This document shows positions 19,562 to 28,921 of a stretch of 64,000 nt of DNA, piece after piece. The number at the start of each line of letters is the position of its first letter. Position 1 is the first letter of the stretch. The translations under genes and the position numbers were made by a program. The stretch comes from Corynebacterium aurimucosum (lineage in GTDB: Bacteria; Actinomycetota; Actinomycetes; Mycobacteriales; Mycobacteriaceae), in assembly GCF_030408555.1 (NCBI RefSeq), contig NZ_CP047048.1, positions 1,178,001-1,242,000 on the forward strand, read 5' to 3'. The notes beneath the pieces are model-generated. The model did no database searches. It saw nothing but the letters and a program-made list of their open reading frames with translations, and was not told where the DNA came from.

Positions 19562-20713
19562 ATGAGCTACACCCTGGACGAAGTTGCCTTCCTACGCGAG
19601 AACGCCGCTACGATCGATGCCGCCGCAGCAGACCTGGAAGGGACCAAGAAGGCGCACCTGCGGGACGTCGCCAAGCTGCAGGCCCAATTCGGTAATTATG
19701 GCCGCGCCGTAGCCGAGCTGATCCAAGCCCGCAGTTCCGGCAAGCTACCGGGGCAGTGGCTTATGGATCACGACTCCGCCCAACAGGCCACCCCACCCGC
19801 AGTGGCGGCTTATCGCGCGCAGTTCCTTCAGGAACGCAACGTGGACTTCGTCCACGACCTCACCTGCTCCATCGGCACCGAAGGCCAGGCCTATCGCCCC
19901 GGCGCTTATGTGGGCAGTGACCTAGACGCCTCACGCGTGGCCATGGCGCACCACAACATTGAGCACCCAGTTTTTCGCGCCGATGCTCTAACCACCACGA
20001 CGACCGCCCAGGTCTGCATCGCCGACCCTGCGCGGCGACAGGGTGGCAATCGCATCACGCGCCTAGACCAACTCCTACCACCGCCAGCAGATCTGCTGGC
20101 CACCCACGGCGAGATGGCCATCAAGTGCGCCCCCGGCATTGATCATTCCGAATGGGAAGGCCTGGCTTGCGTGGTGAGCCTCGATGGCGGGGTGAAGGAA
20201 GCCTGCCTGTATACCCCGGGCCTGGGAATGGGGAAGAGGGCAGTGGTCCTCAACACCACGCCCGAAGGAATACACACTGACGTCATCGAGGATGACCTCG
20301 ACGAAAACGAGCTGCCTGAGGCTGGGCCCATGGGGCGCTTCCTCATCGACCCCGACGGCGCCATCGTGCGCGCCGGGCTGGTGCGCCACTACGCCGCGCG
20401 GGAAGGCTTGCATCAGCTGGACCCGCGCATTGCCTACCTCACCGGCGACCGCCTTCCGCAAGGCATGTCCGGATTTGAATTCATCGAGATGGTCCCCATG
20501 AAGAAGCTAAAAGCGGCCATGGCGGCCCACGACGTCGGCTCGCTGGAAATCCTGGTACGCGGGCAAGACGTGAACCCGGACCAGCTGCGTAAGAAGCTCA
20601 AGCTCAAAGGCTCCACTGCCAAGACACTCGTGGTCACGCGCATTGGAACGAAGGGAGTCGCGGTGTTGTGCGGACCGCGAGTAGTATCGACCGAAGGTAA
20701 TTACGCACCCTAA
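19562..20713 (+). CDS. Class I SAM-dependent methyltransferase with THUMP-like C-terminal domain
   Basis: A 383-residue protein. The central Rossmann fold shows a motif I region (VHDLTCSIGTEGQAY), GSDLDASRVAMAHHNI and the motif IV-like IADPARR, seen in RNA and DNA methyltransferases. The C-terminal region (LEILVRGQDVNPDQLRKKLKLKG) matches the THUMP-like domain found in this actinobacterial family. The target is unknown, possibly RNA. ATG 19562 has only a weak purine-rich site. It lies between the Nudix gene and etfB, all on the plus strand. Confidence 0.8.
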   Translation: MSYTLDEVAFLRENAATIDAAAADLEGTKKAHLRDVAKLQAQFGNYGRAVAELIQARSSGKLPGQWLMDHDSAQQATPPAVAAYRAQFLQERNVDFVHDLTCSIGTEGQAYRPGAYVGSDLDASRVAMAHHNIEHPVFRADALTTTTTAQVCIADPARRQGGNRITRLDQLLPPPADLLATHGEMAIKCAPGIDHSEWEGLACVVSLDGGVKEACLYTPGLGMGKRAVVLNTTPEGIHTDVIEDDLDENELPEAGPMGRFLIDPDGAIVRAGLVRHYAAREGLHQLDPRIAYLTGDRLPQGMSGFEFIEMVPMKKLKAAMAAHDVGSLEILVRGQDVNPDQLRKKLKLKGSTAKTLVVTRIGTKGVAVLCGPRVVSTEGNYAP

Positions 20714-20747
20714 TAGTTTCAAAATTTACGGAAGGGGAAGTGCCCAC

Positions 20748-21548
20748 ATGCCAGTCATTGTGGCTCTGGTCAAGCACGTACCGGATACGTGGTCAACCAA
20801 GACCCTCGAGGCGGACCACACGTTGGACCGTACCTCGGTGGATAACGTCATCGATGAGGTCAACGAGTACTCCGTCGAGCAGGCACTGCGCTTGCGCGAC
20901 GATAACGCCGACGCCGGCTATGAGGTCGTGGCGCTTACGATGGGCCCGGCCGCTGCCGATGAGGCTCTGCGCAAGGCACTGGCCATGGGCGCAGACCACG
21001 CCGTGCACGTGACGGACGACGCCCTCGCCGGCGCCGACGCCCTGGCTACCGCCTGGGTTCTCAACGCCGCCATCAACAAGGTGGGAGAAAAGTTCGGTGA
21101 GGTCCAGGTCATCACCCTGGGCAACAACTCTTCGGATGCCTCCACCGGGCTTATCGCTGGCCTGCTGGCTGAGTATCGCCAGCTGCCCGCACTCACGGAG
21201 CTCAAGGCCGCCTCCCTGGCCGGTGCCACCGCTACCGGCACTCGCGAGGATGCCCACGGCCACTGGGAGCTTAGCGCCAACCTACCGGCGATCCTGTCCT
21301 TTACCGACAAGGCCGATAAGCCGCGTTTCCCCAACTTCAAGGGCCTGATGGCCGCCAAGAAGGCTGAGGTCACCACCCTCGCCGTGGCGGACCTCGGCAT
21401 TGACGGTGTGCCTTCCACCACCACGGTCACCGCCTCCGCGCAGCGCCCGGCCCGCACCGCCGGTGAGGTCATCACCGACCCGGATCCGGCCGTGGCTGCC
21501 GCCAAGGTCGCGGACTTCCTGGCCGCCAAGAATCTCATCGAGGGTTAA
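20748..21548 (+). CDS. etfB: Electron transfer flavoprotein beta subunit
   Basis: A 266-residue subunit that with EtfA carries electrons from acyl-CoA dehydrogenases to the respiratory chain. Visible family features are MPVIVALVKHVPDTWS, the NEYSVEQALRLRD region and the nucleotide-binding DASTGLIAGLLAE segment. GGAAGGGGAAG before ATG 20748 is a strong ribosome site. EtfA follows after 12 bases, so the two form an operon. Confidence 0.95.
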   Translation: MPVIVALVKHVPDTWSTKTLEADHTLDRTSVDNVIDEVNEYSVEQALRLRDDNADAGYEVVALTMGPAAADEALRKALAMGADHAVHVTDDALAGADALATAWVLNAAINKVGEKFGEVQVITLGNNSSDASTGLIAGLLAEYRQLPALTELKAASLAGATATGTREDAHGHWELSANLPAILSFTDKADKPRFPNFKGLMAAKKAEVTTLAVADLGIDGVPSTTTVTASAQRPARTAGEVITDPDPAVAAAKVADFLAAKNLIEG

Positions 21549-21560
21549 AGGAGAAAAGAT

Positions 21561-22520
21561 ATGTCTCACGTTTATGTCCTAGTTGAGCACGAAGCAGACC
21601 AGCTCAGCCCCGTTACCGGCGAGCTCATCACCGCCGCCCGCGCGCTCGGCACCGTCTCCGCCGTCGTCGTGGCCAAGGATGCCGCCACCGCCGCCTCTTT
21701 CGATGCCGAGCTGGGCAACTTCGGTGCCGCCCAGGTGGTCCAGGCCACCGCCGCGGACTATGAGCAGCGCATCGTCACCCCGGAGGTCGACGCCCTCCAC
21801 GCCTTGGCCGCCAATAACCCGGCGCCCATCGTGCTGGCCTCCACCCCGACCAACAATGAGATCGCCGGTCGCCTCGCCGCCCGCCTGGGCTCGGGTGCCT
21901 TGGTCAACGTCGACGGCATTAATGCCGACGGTACCGCCCACCACACCATCTTCGGTGGTTCCTACGAGACTTCCTCCACAGCCACCGGTTCTGTGGTCTA
22001 TACCCTGCGCCCAGGCTCCGTGGTTGCCGAGCCGCAGCCGGTCACCGCAGCACCCGCGCCCTTCGAGCTGCCTGCCGCTACAGCGAAGGACGTCACCGTC
22101 ACCTCCTTCACCCCGGCTGAGAAGACCGCCCGTCCGGAGCTGACCTCCGCCAAGGTCGTCGTGGCCGGTGGCCGCGGCGTGGGCGATAAGTTCGCCGACG
22201 TGGTGGAGCCGCTTGCCGATTCCCTCGGGGCCGCCGTCGGCGCTACCCGCGACGCCGTAGATGAGGGCTTCTACGACCCGGCCCACCAGATCGGTCAGAC
22301 CGGTGCGACCGTGTCCCCGAAGCTCTACATCGGCCTGGGTATTTCCGGTGCTATTCAGCACACCTCCGGCATGCAGACCTCGGAGACCATCGTCGTGGTC
22401 AATCAAGACCAGGACGAGCCCTTCTTCCAGATCGCCGATCTCGGCGTGGTGGGTGACCTCCATGAGATCGCCCCGGCACTTGCCGCGGAGCTGACCAAGC
22501 GCAAGGAGGCTGGCAACTAA
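21561..22520 (+). CDS. etfA: Electron transfer flavoprotein alpha subunit
   Basis: A 319-residue FAD-binding partner of EtfB. The C-terminal FAD domain is clear: VVAGGRGVGDKF, GATRDAVDEG, QIGQTG and GISGAIQHTSGMQTSETIVVVN. AAGGAGAAA precedes ATG 21561. The stop TAA overlaps the ATG of the cysteine desulfurase gene (TAATG), tying the three genes into one operon. Confidence 0.95.
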   Translation: MSHVYVLVEHEADQLSPVTGELITAARALGTVSAVVVAKDAATAASFDAELGNFGAAQVVQATAADYEQRIVTPEVDALHALAANNPAPIVLASTPTNNEIAGRLAARLGSGALVNVDGINADGTAHHTIFGGSYETSSTATGSVVYTLRPGSVVAEPQPVTAAPAPFELPAATAKDVTVTSFTPAEKTARPELTSAKVVVAGGRGVGDKFADVVEPLADSLGAAVGATRDAVDEGFYDPAHQIGQTGATVSPKLYIGLGISGAIQHTSGMQTSETIVVVNQDQDEPFFQIADLGVVGDLHEIAPALAAELTKRKEAGN

Positions 22521-23656
22521 TGCCGCTCTACCTCGATTACGCAGCCACCCAGCCCATGCGCCAGTGCGCTATCGACGCATGGACACAGGCAGCCAGTTCC
22601 CTCAACCCGGGCGCGTCCTATGCCTCCGGGCGCAAGGCACGCTCCGTGCTGGATGACGCCCGCGAGACCGTTGCCGAGCTGCTCGGCTGCGAACCTATCG
22701 AGGTCATCTTCACCTCCTCCGGCACGGAGGCGGACAACATCGCCATTCAAGGCCTGTTCCGCGCTGCGCAGTCTGCTTCCCCCGAAGCCGCGCAGCGCAT
22801 CGTTTCGACCCCCATCGAGCACCCTGCCGTGCTCGAAACCGTGGAGAAGCTCCAGACTGAGCACGGCGCGACCGTTGAGCTTCTCCCGGTTGATTCCACC
22901 GGCCACGTCAGCGATTTAAGCGCCCTGGATACCCCGGCCGCGGTGGCCACCTGCATGTGGGCCAACAACGAGACCGGCGCCATTCAGCCGGTCGCGGACA
23001 TTACCCAGCGCGCCGCCGCGCAGAACACCCCGGTGCACATCGATGCAGTGCAGGTTGCCGGCAAGCTGCCCATCAACTTCCACGAGCTGGGTGCCACCAC
23101 ATTGGCGGCCAGCGCCCACAAGTTCGGCGGCCCGCGCGGCATCGGCCTGCTGCTTGCACGCCGTACCCCCGCCCCTCAACCCATCGCCTTCGGCGGCGGT
23201 CAAGAGCGCGGCATCCGCCCCGGCACCGTCGACGTGGCTAGTGCGAGCGCGCTTGCCGCAGCTCTGCGTGAGTCTGTCGCGGAAATGGAGCAGGAGGAAA
23301 TCCGCCTGACTGCACTTCGCGACAAGCTCAAGGCCGGCATCGAATCCAGCATCGACAACGTCATCATCAACTCGGCCGAGCCCACCTTGGCTTCTCATCT
23401 GCACGTGTCCTTCCCTGGTACGGACGGCGACAGCCTCATCATGCTTCTTGACGCCGCCGGCATCGAAGCCTCCGCCGGCTCCGCCTGCCACGCGGGAGTT
23501 AACCGCATGTCCCACGTGCTCGAAGCGATGGGCATTGACGAAGAACACGGCCGCGGCAGCCTGCGCTTCAGCCTGGGACGAATGACCACTGAAGAAGACA
23601 TCGACGTGGTCCTGGCAGAACTTCCGGAGATTATCCGCCGCGCCCGGTCGGTGTAG
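22520..23656 (+). CDS. Cysteine desulfurase (IscS/NifS-like)
   Basis: A 378-residue class V PLP enzyme that releases sulfur from cysteine as enzyme-bound persulfide. The PLP lysine is in ASAHKFGGPRGIG and the active-site cysteine in GSACHAGVNRMSH. The N-terminal LDYAATQPM is typical. It overlaps etfA by one base. In related corynebacteria the 2-thiouridylase gene mnmA follows directly, which suggests this enzyme supplies sulfur for tRNA thiolation. Here about 8 kb of accessory DNA separates the two. Confidence 0.92.
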   Translation: MPLYLDYAATQPMRQCAIDAWTQAASSLNPGASYASGRKARSVLDDARETVAELLGCEPIEVIFTSSGTEADNIAIQGLFRAAQSASPEAAQRIVSTPIEHPAVLETVEKLQTEHGATVELLPVDSTGHVSDLSALDTPAAVATCMWANNETGAIQPVADITQRAAAQNTPVHIDAVQVAGKLPINFHELGATTLAASAHKFGGPRGIGLLLARRTPAPQPIAFGGGQERGIRPGTVDVASASALAAALRESVAEMEQEEIRLTALRDKLKAGIESSIDNVIINSAEPTLASHLHVSFPGTDGDSLIMLLDAAGIEASAGSACHAGVNRMSHVLEAMGIDEEHGRGSLRFSLGRMTTEEDIDVVLAELPEIIRRARSV

Positions 23657-23768
23657 ACACAACAGCTCCCAGCCAGTACCGACGCCCAAAGACAAAGGCG
23701 AGCAAACGCGTTTCGCAATCTTCGGTGTTATGCCACGGAGCCGATAGCCCATCAGGCACAATGTTGTC

Positions 23769-25484
23769 ATGTCGAAGTTCTCTGAGGTCCTAGAACAGCT
23801 GCGTGAAAACCAACCAAAGGCTAAATATGGCATTGCCTTTGAGAAGCTGATGGTCAACTATTTCAAGACCGACCCGACCTTGAAGAACCAATTCGATGAG
23901 GTCTGCCGCTGGACGGATTGGCGCTACAACGGTGGTAAGGCGGATACCGGCATTGACCTGGTAGCTCGCCGCGTGGATGACGGCACGTGGACCGCCATCC
24001 AGTGCAAGTTCTATGACTCCAAGGCGCGCATCCAGAAGTCGCATCTGGATTCCTTCTTCGAGGCTTCCGGGCATTCCTTTGACACCGAAGAAGGCCGCCA
24101 GCACTTCGGGAGCCGCCTCATCATTTCGACGACGGATCACTGGTCCTCCCATGCGGAGGATGCCCTAGCCAATCAGATTATTCCGACCAGCCGCATTGGC
24201 ATCTCCGCGATTGCGGAGTCACCCATCAACTGGGATGTGGCCTTCCCTGGGTCGGAGGTACGCGATAAGACCATCCAGATCAATCTCTCCCAACGTGAAA
24301 CTTTTGAGCCCCGCCCGCACCAGCAGGCGGCGATCGACAAAGCCATTGAAGGGTTTAAGACCCATGACCGCGGCAAGCTCATCATGGCGTGTGGTACCGG
24401 CAAAACCTTTACCGCCCTGCGCCTTGCGGAACGCGTCGCTGAGGACAACGGCGGCAAGGCTCGCATTCTCTTCCTCGTGCCGTCTATTTCCTTGCTCTCC
24501 CAAACCCTCAAGGAGTGGACCGCTCAGGGCCGCCTCGACATGCGCGCCTTCGCGGTGTGCTCCGATAGCAAGGTCTCCAAGAAGGCCGAGGACATCGCTG
24601 TCTATGACCTTGAGGTTCCCGTTTCTACCGAGGGTAAGGACATCACTACACGCTTTGAATCCGGCAAGCGTGCCAAGGGCCTCAACATCGTCTTCTCCAC
24701 CTACCAGTCCATCCAGGCGGTGCATGAGGCCCAGCAGGTAGGCCTCGATGATTTCGATCTCGTCATTTGCGATGAGGCCCACCGCACCACCGGCATCACC
24801 TTGGCCGGTGAGGACGCCAGCAACTTCGTCCGCGTCCACGATGCCGACTACATCAAGGCTTCCAAGCGCCTTTACATGACGGCAACCCCGCGCCTCTACG
24901 ACGAAGCCGTCAAAGGGAAAGCCGAAGAACACTCTGCGGAGCTGGCCTCCATGGATGATGAAGCCATCTACGGCCCGGAGTTCTACCGACTTGGCTTCGG
25001 TGAGGCCGTGGACAAGGGTCTGCTCACGGACTACAAGGTGCTTGTCATGACCGTGGATGAATCCGTGGCTGCCCAAGCTATGGCTCACAGTGAGAACAAC
25101 CAGGTCAACCTTTCTCTGGCGTCTGCCATGATTGGCGCCTGGAACGGCCTGGCCAAGCGCTCCGGCGAATTGCAGGGCAAGAAGGGCGGTTTCGACGAGG
25201 ACGCCCAGCCCATGCAGCGCGCGGTGGCCTTTGCCAAGGACATCAAGACTTCCCAACTTATTGCGGAGACTTACCCCTCGCTCATCGGCACCCACCAAGA
25301 ACTGCTCAAGGAAAAGGCAGTGCTTAACGACGTCTCCCTGACCAACGTCGACCTTAACGTCGCTGCCCAGCACGTCGACGGCGGCATGAACGCCATGGAG
25401 CGTGGCACGAGGCTGTCCTGGCTCGAAGCTCCTTCAGGGGGGGCAGCAGTCGCGCATGCTCACCAACGCGCGCTGCCTTTCTGA
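23769..25484 (+). CDS. Type ISP restriction-modification enzyme, 5' part (nuclease and helicase); frameshifted
   Basis: The first 571 codons of a split gene. Residues 1-150 form an Mrr-like PD-(D/E)XK nuclease with Asp63 (TGIDLVAR) and Gln78-Cys-Lys80 (AIQCKFYD). An SF2 translocase follows, with Q-motif FEPRPHQQAAID, Walker A ACGTGKTFTA near residue 210, DEAH (CDEAHRTTG) near 336 and TATPRLY near 372. The reading frame is lost in a run of seven Gs at 25437-25443 and stops at 25484, before helicase motifs V and VI. This product cannot translocate or methylate on its own. Deleting one G joins it exactly to the next frame, giving one protein of 1662 residues, the size of known Type ISP enzymes such as LlaGI. 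Confidence 0.85.
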   Translation: MSKFSEVLEQLRENQPKAKYGIAFEKLMVNYFKTDPTLKNQFDEVCRWTDWRYNGGKADTGIDLVARRVDDGTWTAIQCKFYDSKARIQKSHLDSFFEASGHSFDTEEGRQHFGSRLIISTTDHWSSHAEDALANQIIPTSRIGISAIAESPINWDVAFPGSEVRDKTIQINLSQRETFEPRPHQQAAIDKAIEGFKTHDRGKLIMACGTGKTFTALRLAERVAEDNGGKARILFLVPSISLLSQTLKEWTAQGRLDMRAFAVCSDSKVSKKAEDIAVYDLEVPVSTEGKDITTRFESGKRAKGLNIVFSTYQSIQAVHEAQQVGLDDFDLVICDEAHRTTGITLAGEDASNFVRVHDADYIKASKRLYMTATPRLYDEAVKGKAEEHSAELASMDDEAIYGPEFYRLGFGEAVDKGLLTDYKVLVMTVDESVAAQAMAHSENNQVNLSLASAMIGAWNGLAKRSGELQGKKGGFDEDAQPMQRAVAFAKDIKTSQLIAETYPSLIGTHQELLKEKAVLNDVSLTNVDLNVAAQHVDGGMNAMERGTRLSWLEAPSGGAAVAHAHQRALPF

Positions 25485-28400
25485 GGGCGTTGACGTCCCA
25501 GCGCTGGATGCCGTCATCTTCTTCAACCCCCGCAACTCCATGGTGGACGTGGTCCAGTCCGTTGGACGCGTCATGCGCAAGTCTGAGGGCAAGGACTACG
25601 GCTACATCATCCTGCCCGTCGCCGTAGCCAGCAACGTCTCCCCAGCAGAAGCTCTCAATGACAACCAGCGCTTCAAGGTGGTCTGGCAGATCCTCAACGC
25701 GCTGCGTGCCCACGATGATCGCTTCAACGCGAAGATTAATTCCATCGCCCTTAACGGCACGGCTGGACAGGAAGACCTGCCCATCGACGTTGTTCATGTC
25801 CCAGGGGACGACGAGAAAAGCGACGCTGAGAAGCTTAGGGAAGCGGATGAAACTAAATCCCCAGAACCGCTGGCTGATAACTCAACCGTGACCCAGCAGA
25901 TTGCCTTGTTCTCTCTGGAGCAGTGGCAAGAAGCCATCTACACCAAGCTGGTGGACAAAGTCGGTACCCGAACCTACTGGGAAGACTGGGCCGACGATGT
26001 CGCCACCATTGCGGAGAATCAAATCACCCGCATCAAAGCTCTTCTCGACGGCGCCGATGGAACCCTGCGCACCGAATTCGACAGCTTCGTCGAAGGCCTG
26101 CGCAATAACCTCAACGATGGCATCAGTGAAGAAGACGCCATCTCGATGCTCTCGCAGCACCTCATTACTGCGCCGGTCTTCAACGCGCTCTTTGAGAACC
26201 ATGACTTCATCACCCACAACCCCGTGGCGCAGGTCATGGAGAAGATGGTCCAGGCGTTGTCTAAAGCAAACCTCGATACCGAAACCGAGTCCCTGGAGAA
26301 GTTCTACGAGTCCGTCCGCGTCCGCGCCTCTGAGGTGAACTCTGCTTCCGGCAAGCAGCAGGTCATCAAGGAACTGTACGAGCGCTTCTTCCGCAAGGCC
26401 TTCAAGAAGCAATCAGAAGCCCTCGGCATCGTCTACACCCCGGTCGAAATCGTCGACTTCATCCTGCGCGCCGCCGATGAAGTATCCAAGAAGCACTTCG
26501 GTAAGGGGCTTACCGACGAGGGCGTGTGCATCCTTGACCCGTTTGCTGGCACCTCCACTTTCACGGTTCGCCTCCTGCAGTCCGGCCTTATCAAGCCGGA
26601 GGATCTCGCTCGCAAATACGCCAACGAACTCTTTGCCACCGAGATCATGCTGCTTGCGTACTACGTCTCCGCGGTAAACATTGAGACCACCTACAACGCC
26701 CTACGCGAGGAAGCGGCGCTGCGCAACGGCGAACCCGAACCCGAGTACGTCCCATTCACCAACATCGCTCTGGCCGATACCTTCCAAATCCACGAGGAAG
26801 GCGACATCCCAGACCTCAACATCTTCCGCGAGAACAACGAGACCATCGAGCGCCAAAAGAAGGCGCCCATCAACGTGGTGATTGGTAACCCGCCGTACTC
26901 AGCAGGGCAGAAGTCCGCCAATGACCTCAATGCGAATCAAAAGTATCCAAGTCTAGATGCGCGAATCTCGGAGACTTATGCTGCTAGGTCCACCGCAACG
27001 AATAAGAACTCACTTTATGATTCGTACCTTCGTGCCTTCCGTTGGGCAACTGACAGGATTGGAGATCAAGGTGTAGTTGTCTTTGTCACGAATAATGGTT
27101 GGATTGATGGAAACACCGGTGACGGTATTCGTTTGTCCATGGCAGAGGATTTCACTGACCTCTACATATTCAATCTCAGGGGTAATTCTCGCACTGCCGG
27201 CGATCTTGCAAAACGGGAAGGCGGGAATGTTTTCGATATTCGAGTAGGAATTTCTATCGCTATCGGTGTCAAGGACGCAAACGAGAAGTCTTTTGAATTG
27301 CATTATGTAGCTTCACCTGATTATGCGTCTAAGGCGGAGAAGATTGAAGAAGTAGTTAATGCAACCATCAGTAATTTGAATTGGCAGTCAGTTGTTCCTA
27401 ACAAGGAGGGCGACTGGCTGAATCAGCGTTCGGAAGACTTCGTTACCTGGCCGGTCATCGGTGAGAAAAAGGGTGGGTCGACTAAGTTTTTCGACCTGCA
27501 TTCTCGAGGTCTCTCCACTGCAAGAGACACGTGGGCTTACGCGCAGACAGAAGACAGGTTGCTATCGAAACTCGGAGTTCTTGCCGGTACTTATACTGAA
27601 GCAACTGCAGCGCTACAAAATTGGCTCACTGAACAAGGAATCTCAAAGCCTCGGGAAAGGGACGTGACTGCATTCCTACAGGCCCATCCTCATTTCGCAG
27701 ACACTACTAAAGTTTCCTGGAATAGGACGCTGAAGAACCTTGCAGCTAAGGACACGGAGATTCCGGTACGCCGTAATCGGGTATATCGTTCGCTCTATCG
27801 CCCATTTTTGAAGCAGCGGGTCTACTTCGAACAGTCACTTAACGATATGACCTATCAACTCCCATCAATGTTCCCAACCCCGGAACACCGGAACATTGGC
27901 TTCGTTGTTATGGCTCCGCGTGATGCAGCGAATTTCGCAGTACTTGCGACGGACCTTATGCCGGATTTGTCTTTCTTTACCTACACTGGCCAATTCTTCC
28001 CTCGCTTCACCTGGGCCGCCGTTTCGGCGGACGATGGTGGGCTGTTTGGTGAGGGGAGCGTCGCTAAGCAGGGCGAAGCCAGCATCTATGGTTCGATTGG
28101 TGAGGTCGTCGATGGCTACGTGCGCGTGGACAACATCACTGATGAGATTAAGGCTCTCTACCGTGAAGCGCTGGGTTCAGACATCACGGGTGATGACATC
28201 TTCCACTTTGTCTACGGCAAGCTGCATGACCCCGGCTACCGCACGAAGTACGCGGCTGACTTAAAGAAGATGTTGCCGCATATTGAGACGCCGAGCTCGC
28301 GTGCGGAGTTCGACAAGTTTGCTGCTGCGGGCCAGGAGCTGATGGATCTTCACGTTAACTACGAGTCCGTGGAGCCGTGGCCGTTGGACATTCAGGTCAA

Positions 28401-28758
28401 GGGCGATGAGGCCGACCGTGAGACATGGCGCGTGCTCAAGATGAAGTGGGCCAAGCGCAAGGACCCGGAGACGGGCAAGAACGTCAATGACGTGACCAAG
28501 CTGATCTACAACAAGCGCGTGACCATTTCTGACATTCCGGCCGAGGCGGATGAGTACATGCTGGGCTCGCGCTCAGCTGTCGCCTGGCTGATTGACCGCT
28601 ACCAAGTCAAGAAAGATAAGGCCTCCGGCATTGTTAATGACCCGAATGATTGGGCCGACGAGGTGGGCAACCCGCGTTACATCGTGGACCTGATTGGCAA
28701 AGTCGTGCGCGTGGCGATGGAGACTGTACGAATCGTGGATGGGCTGGGTTCTGAATAG
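25402..28758 (+). CDS. Type ISP restriction-modification enzyme, 3' part (helicase end, methyltransferase, target recognition)
   Basis: The continuation in frame +1. It opens with helicase motif V/VI (NARCLSEGVDVPALDAV, QSVGRVMRK), then a helical coupler. An N6-adenine methyltransferase follows with motif I ILDPFAGTSTFTVRLL and motif IV VIGNPPYSAG. A target-recognition region (about 26930-27960) and a conserved C-terminus complete it. The recognition region has visibly lower GC than its flanks. Genuine homology begins at about 25438; an internal ATG at 25456 could start a separate protein. Taken alone this half lacks the nuclease and the Walker A motif but keeps the whole methyltransferase. 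Confidence 0.85.
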   Translation: MARGCPGSKLLQGGQQSRMLTNARCLSEGVDVPALDAVIFFNPRNSMVDVVQSVGRVMRKSEGKDYGYIILPVAVASNVSPAEALNDNQRFKVVWQILNALRAHDDRFNAKINSIALNGTAGQEDLPIDVVHVPGDDEKSDAEKLREADETKSPEPLADNSTVTQQIALFSLEQWQEAIYTKLVDKVGTRTYWEDWADDVATIAENQITRIKALLDGADGTLRTEFDSFVEGLRNNLNDGISEEDAISMLSQHLITAPVFNALFENHDFITHNPVAQVMEKMVQALSKANLDTETESLEKFYESVRVRASEVNSASGKQQVIKELYERFFRKAFKKQSEALGIVYTPVEIVDFILRAADEVSKKHFGKGLTDEGVCILDPFAGTSTFTVRLLQSGLIKPEDLARKYANELFATEIMLLAYYVSAVNIETTYNALREEAALRNGEPEPEYVPFTNIALADTFQIHEEGDIPDLNIFRENNETIERQKKAPINVVIGNPPYSAGQKSANDLNANQKYPSLDARISETYAARSTATNKNSLYDSYLRAFRWATDRIGDQGVVVFVTNNGWIDGNTGDGIRLSMAEDFTDLYIFNLRGNSRTAGDLAKREGGNVFDIRVGISIAIGVKDANEKSFELHYVASPDYASKAEKIEEVVNATISNLNWQSVVPNKEGDWLNQRSEDFVTWPVIGEKKGGSTKFFDLHSRGLSTARDTWAYAQTEDRLLSKLGVLAGTYTEATAALQNWLTEQGISKPRERDVTAFLQAHPHFADTTKVSWNRTLKNLAAKDTEIPVRRNRVYRSLYRPFLKQRVYFEQSLNDMTYQLPSMFPTPEHRNIGFVVMAPRDAANFAVLATDLMPDLSFFTYTGQFFPRFTWAAVSADDGGLFGEGSVAKQGEASIYGSIGEVVDGYVRVDNITDEIKALYREALGSDITGDDIFHFVYGKLHDPGYRTKYAADLKKMLPHIETPSSRAEFDKFAAAGQELMDLHVNYESVEPWPLDIQVKGDEADRETWRVLKMKWAKRKDPETGKNVNDVTKLIYNKRVTISDIPAEADEYMLGSRSAVAWLIDRYQVKKDKASGIVNDPNDWADEVGNPRYIVDLIGKVVRVAMETVRIVDGLGSE
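25437..25443 (+). repeat. G7 homopolymer at the frameshift of the Type ISP gene
   Basis: Seven consecutive Gs lie where the upstream and downstream frames should join. With six (or nine) Gs the frame reads ...PSGGQQSRMLTNARC... and the two halves become one ORF of 4989 bases. The tract may be a slippage-prone on/off switch, a fixed mutation or a sequencing error. Confidence 0.8.
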
Positions 28759-28774
28759 CGTTGCAAAAAGCTGA

Positions 28775-28791
28775 GCCACGGTATTCGTGGC
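28775..28791 (+). terminator. Small hairpin after the Type ISP gene
   Basis: GCCACG-GTATT-CGTGGC forms a perfect 6-bp stem 17 bases after the stop codon. There is no T-run, so it is only a possible terminator. Confidence 0.35.
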
Positions 28792-28921
28792 GACAGCGCA
28801 TTCCGCCCTGGATTCCTGGATGACCGGAGTCCGCCGGCTTGGGTGGGGCGTCGCCAAACACTGCGTAACAGTCAGAGTTTTTGACTTGGCACCTAGAGCC
28901 GGACACCGAGGGGGTTGGCAC

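Noticed and set aside
24219..25373. 384-codon minus-strand frame inside the Type ISP gene
   Set aside because: Antisense to clear helicase motifs; no independent support.
25437..25443. Programmed ribosomal frameshifting at the G7 run
   Set aside because: The shift needed is +1 (or -2) with no recognisable slippery heptamer or stop-codon context; DNA-level slippage or error is simpler.
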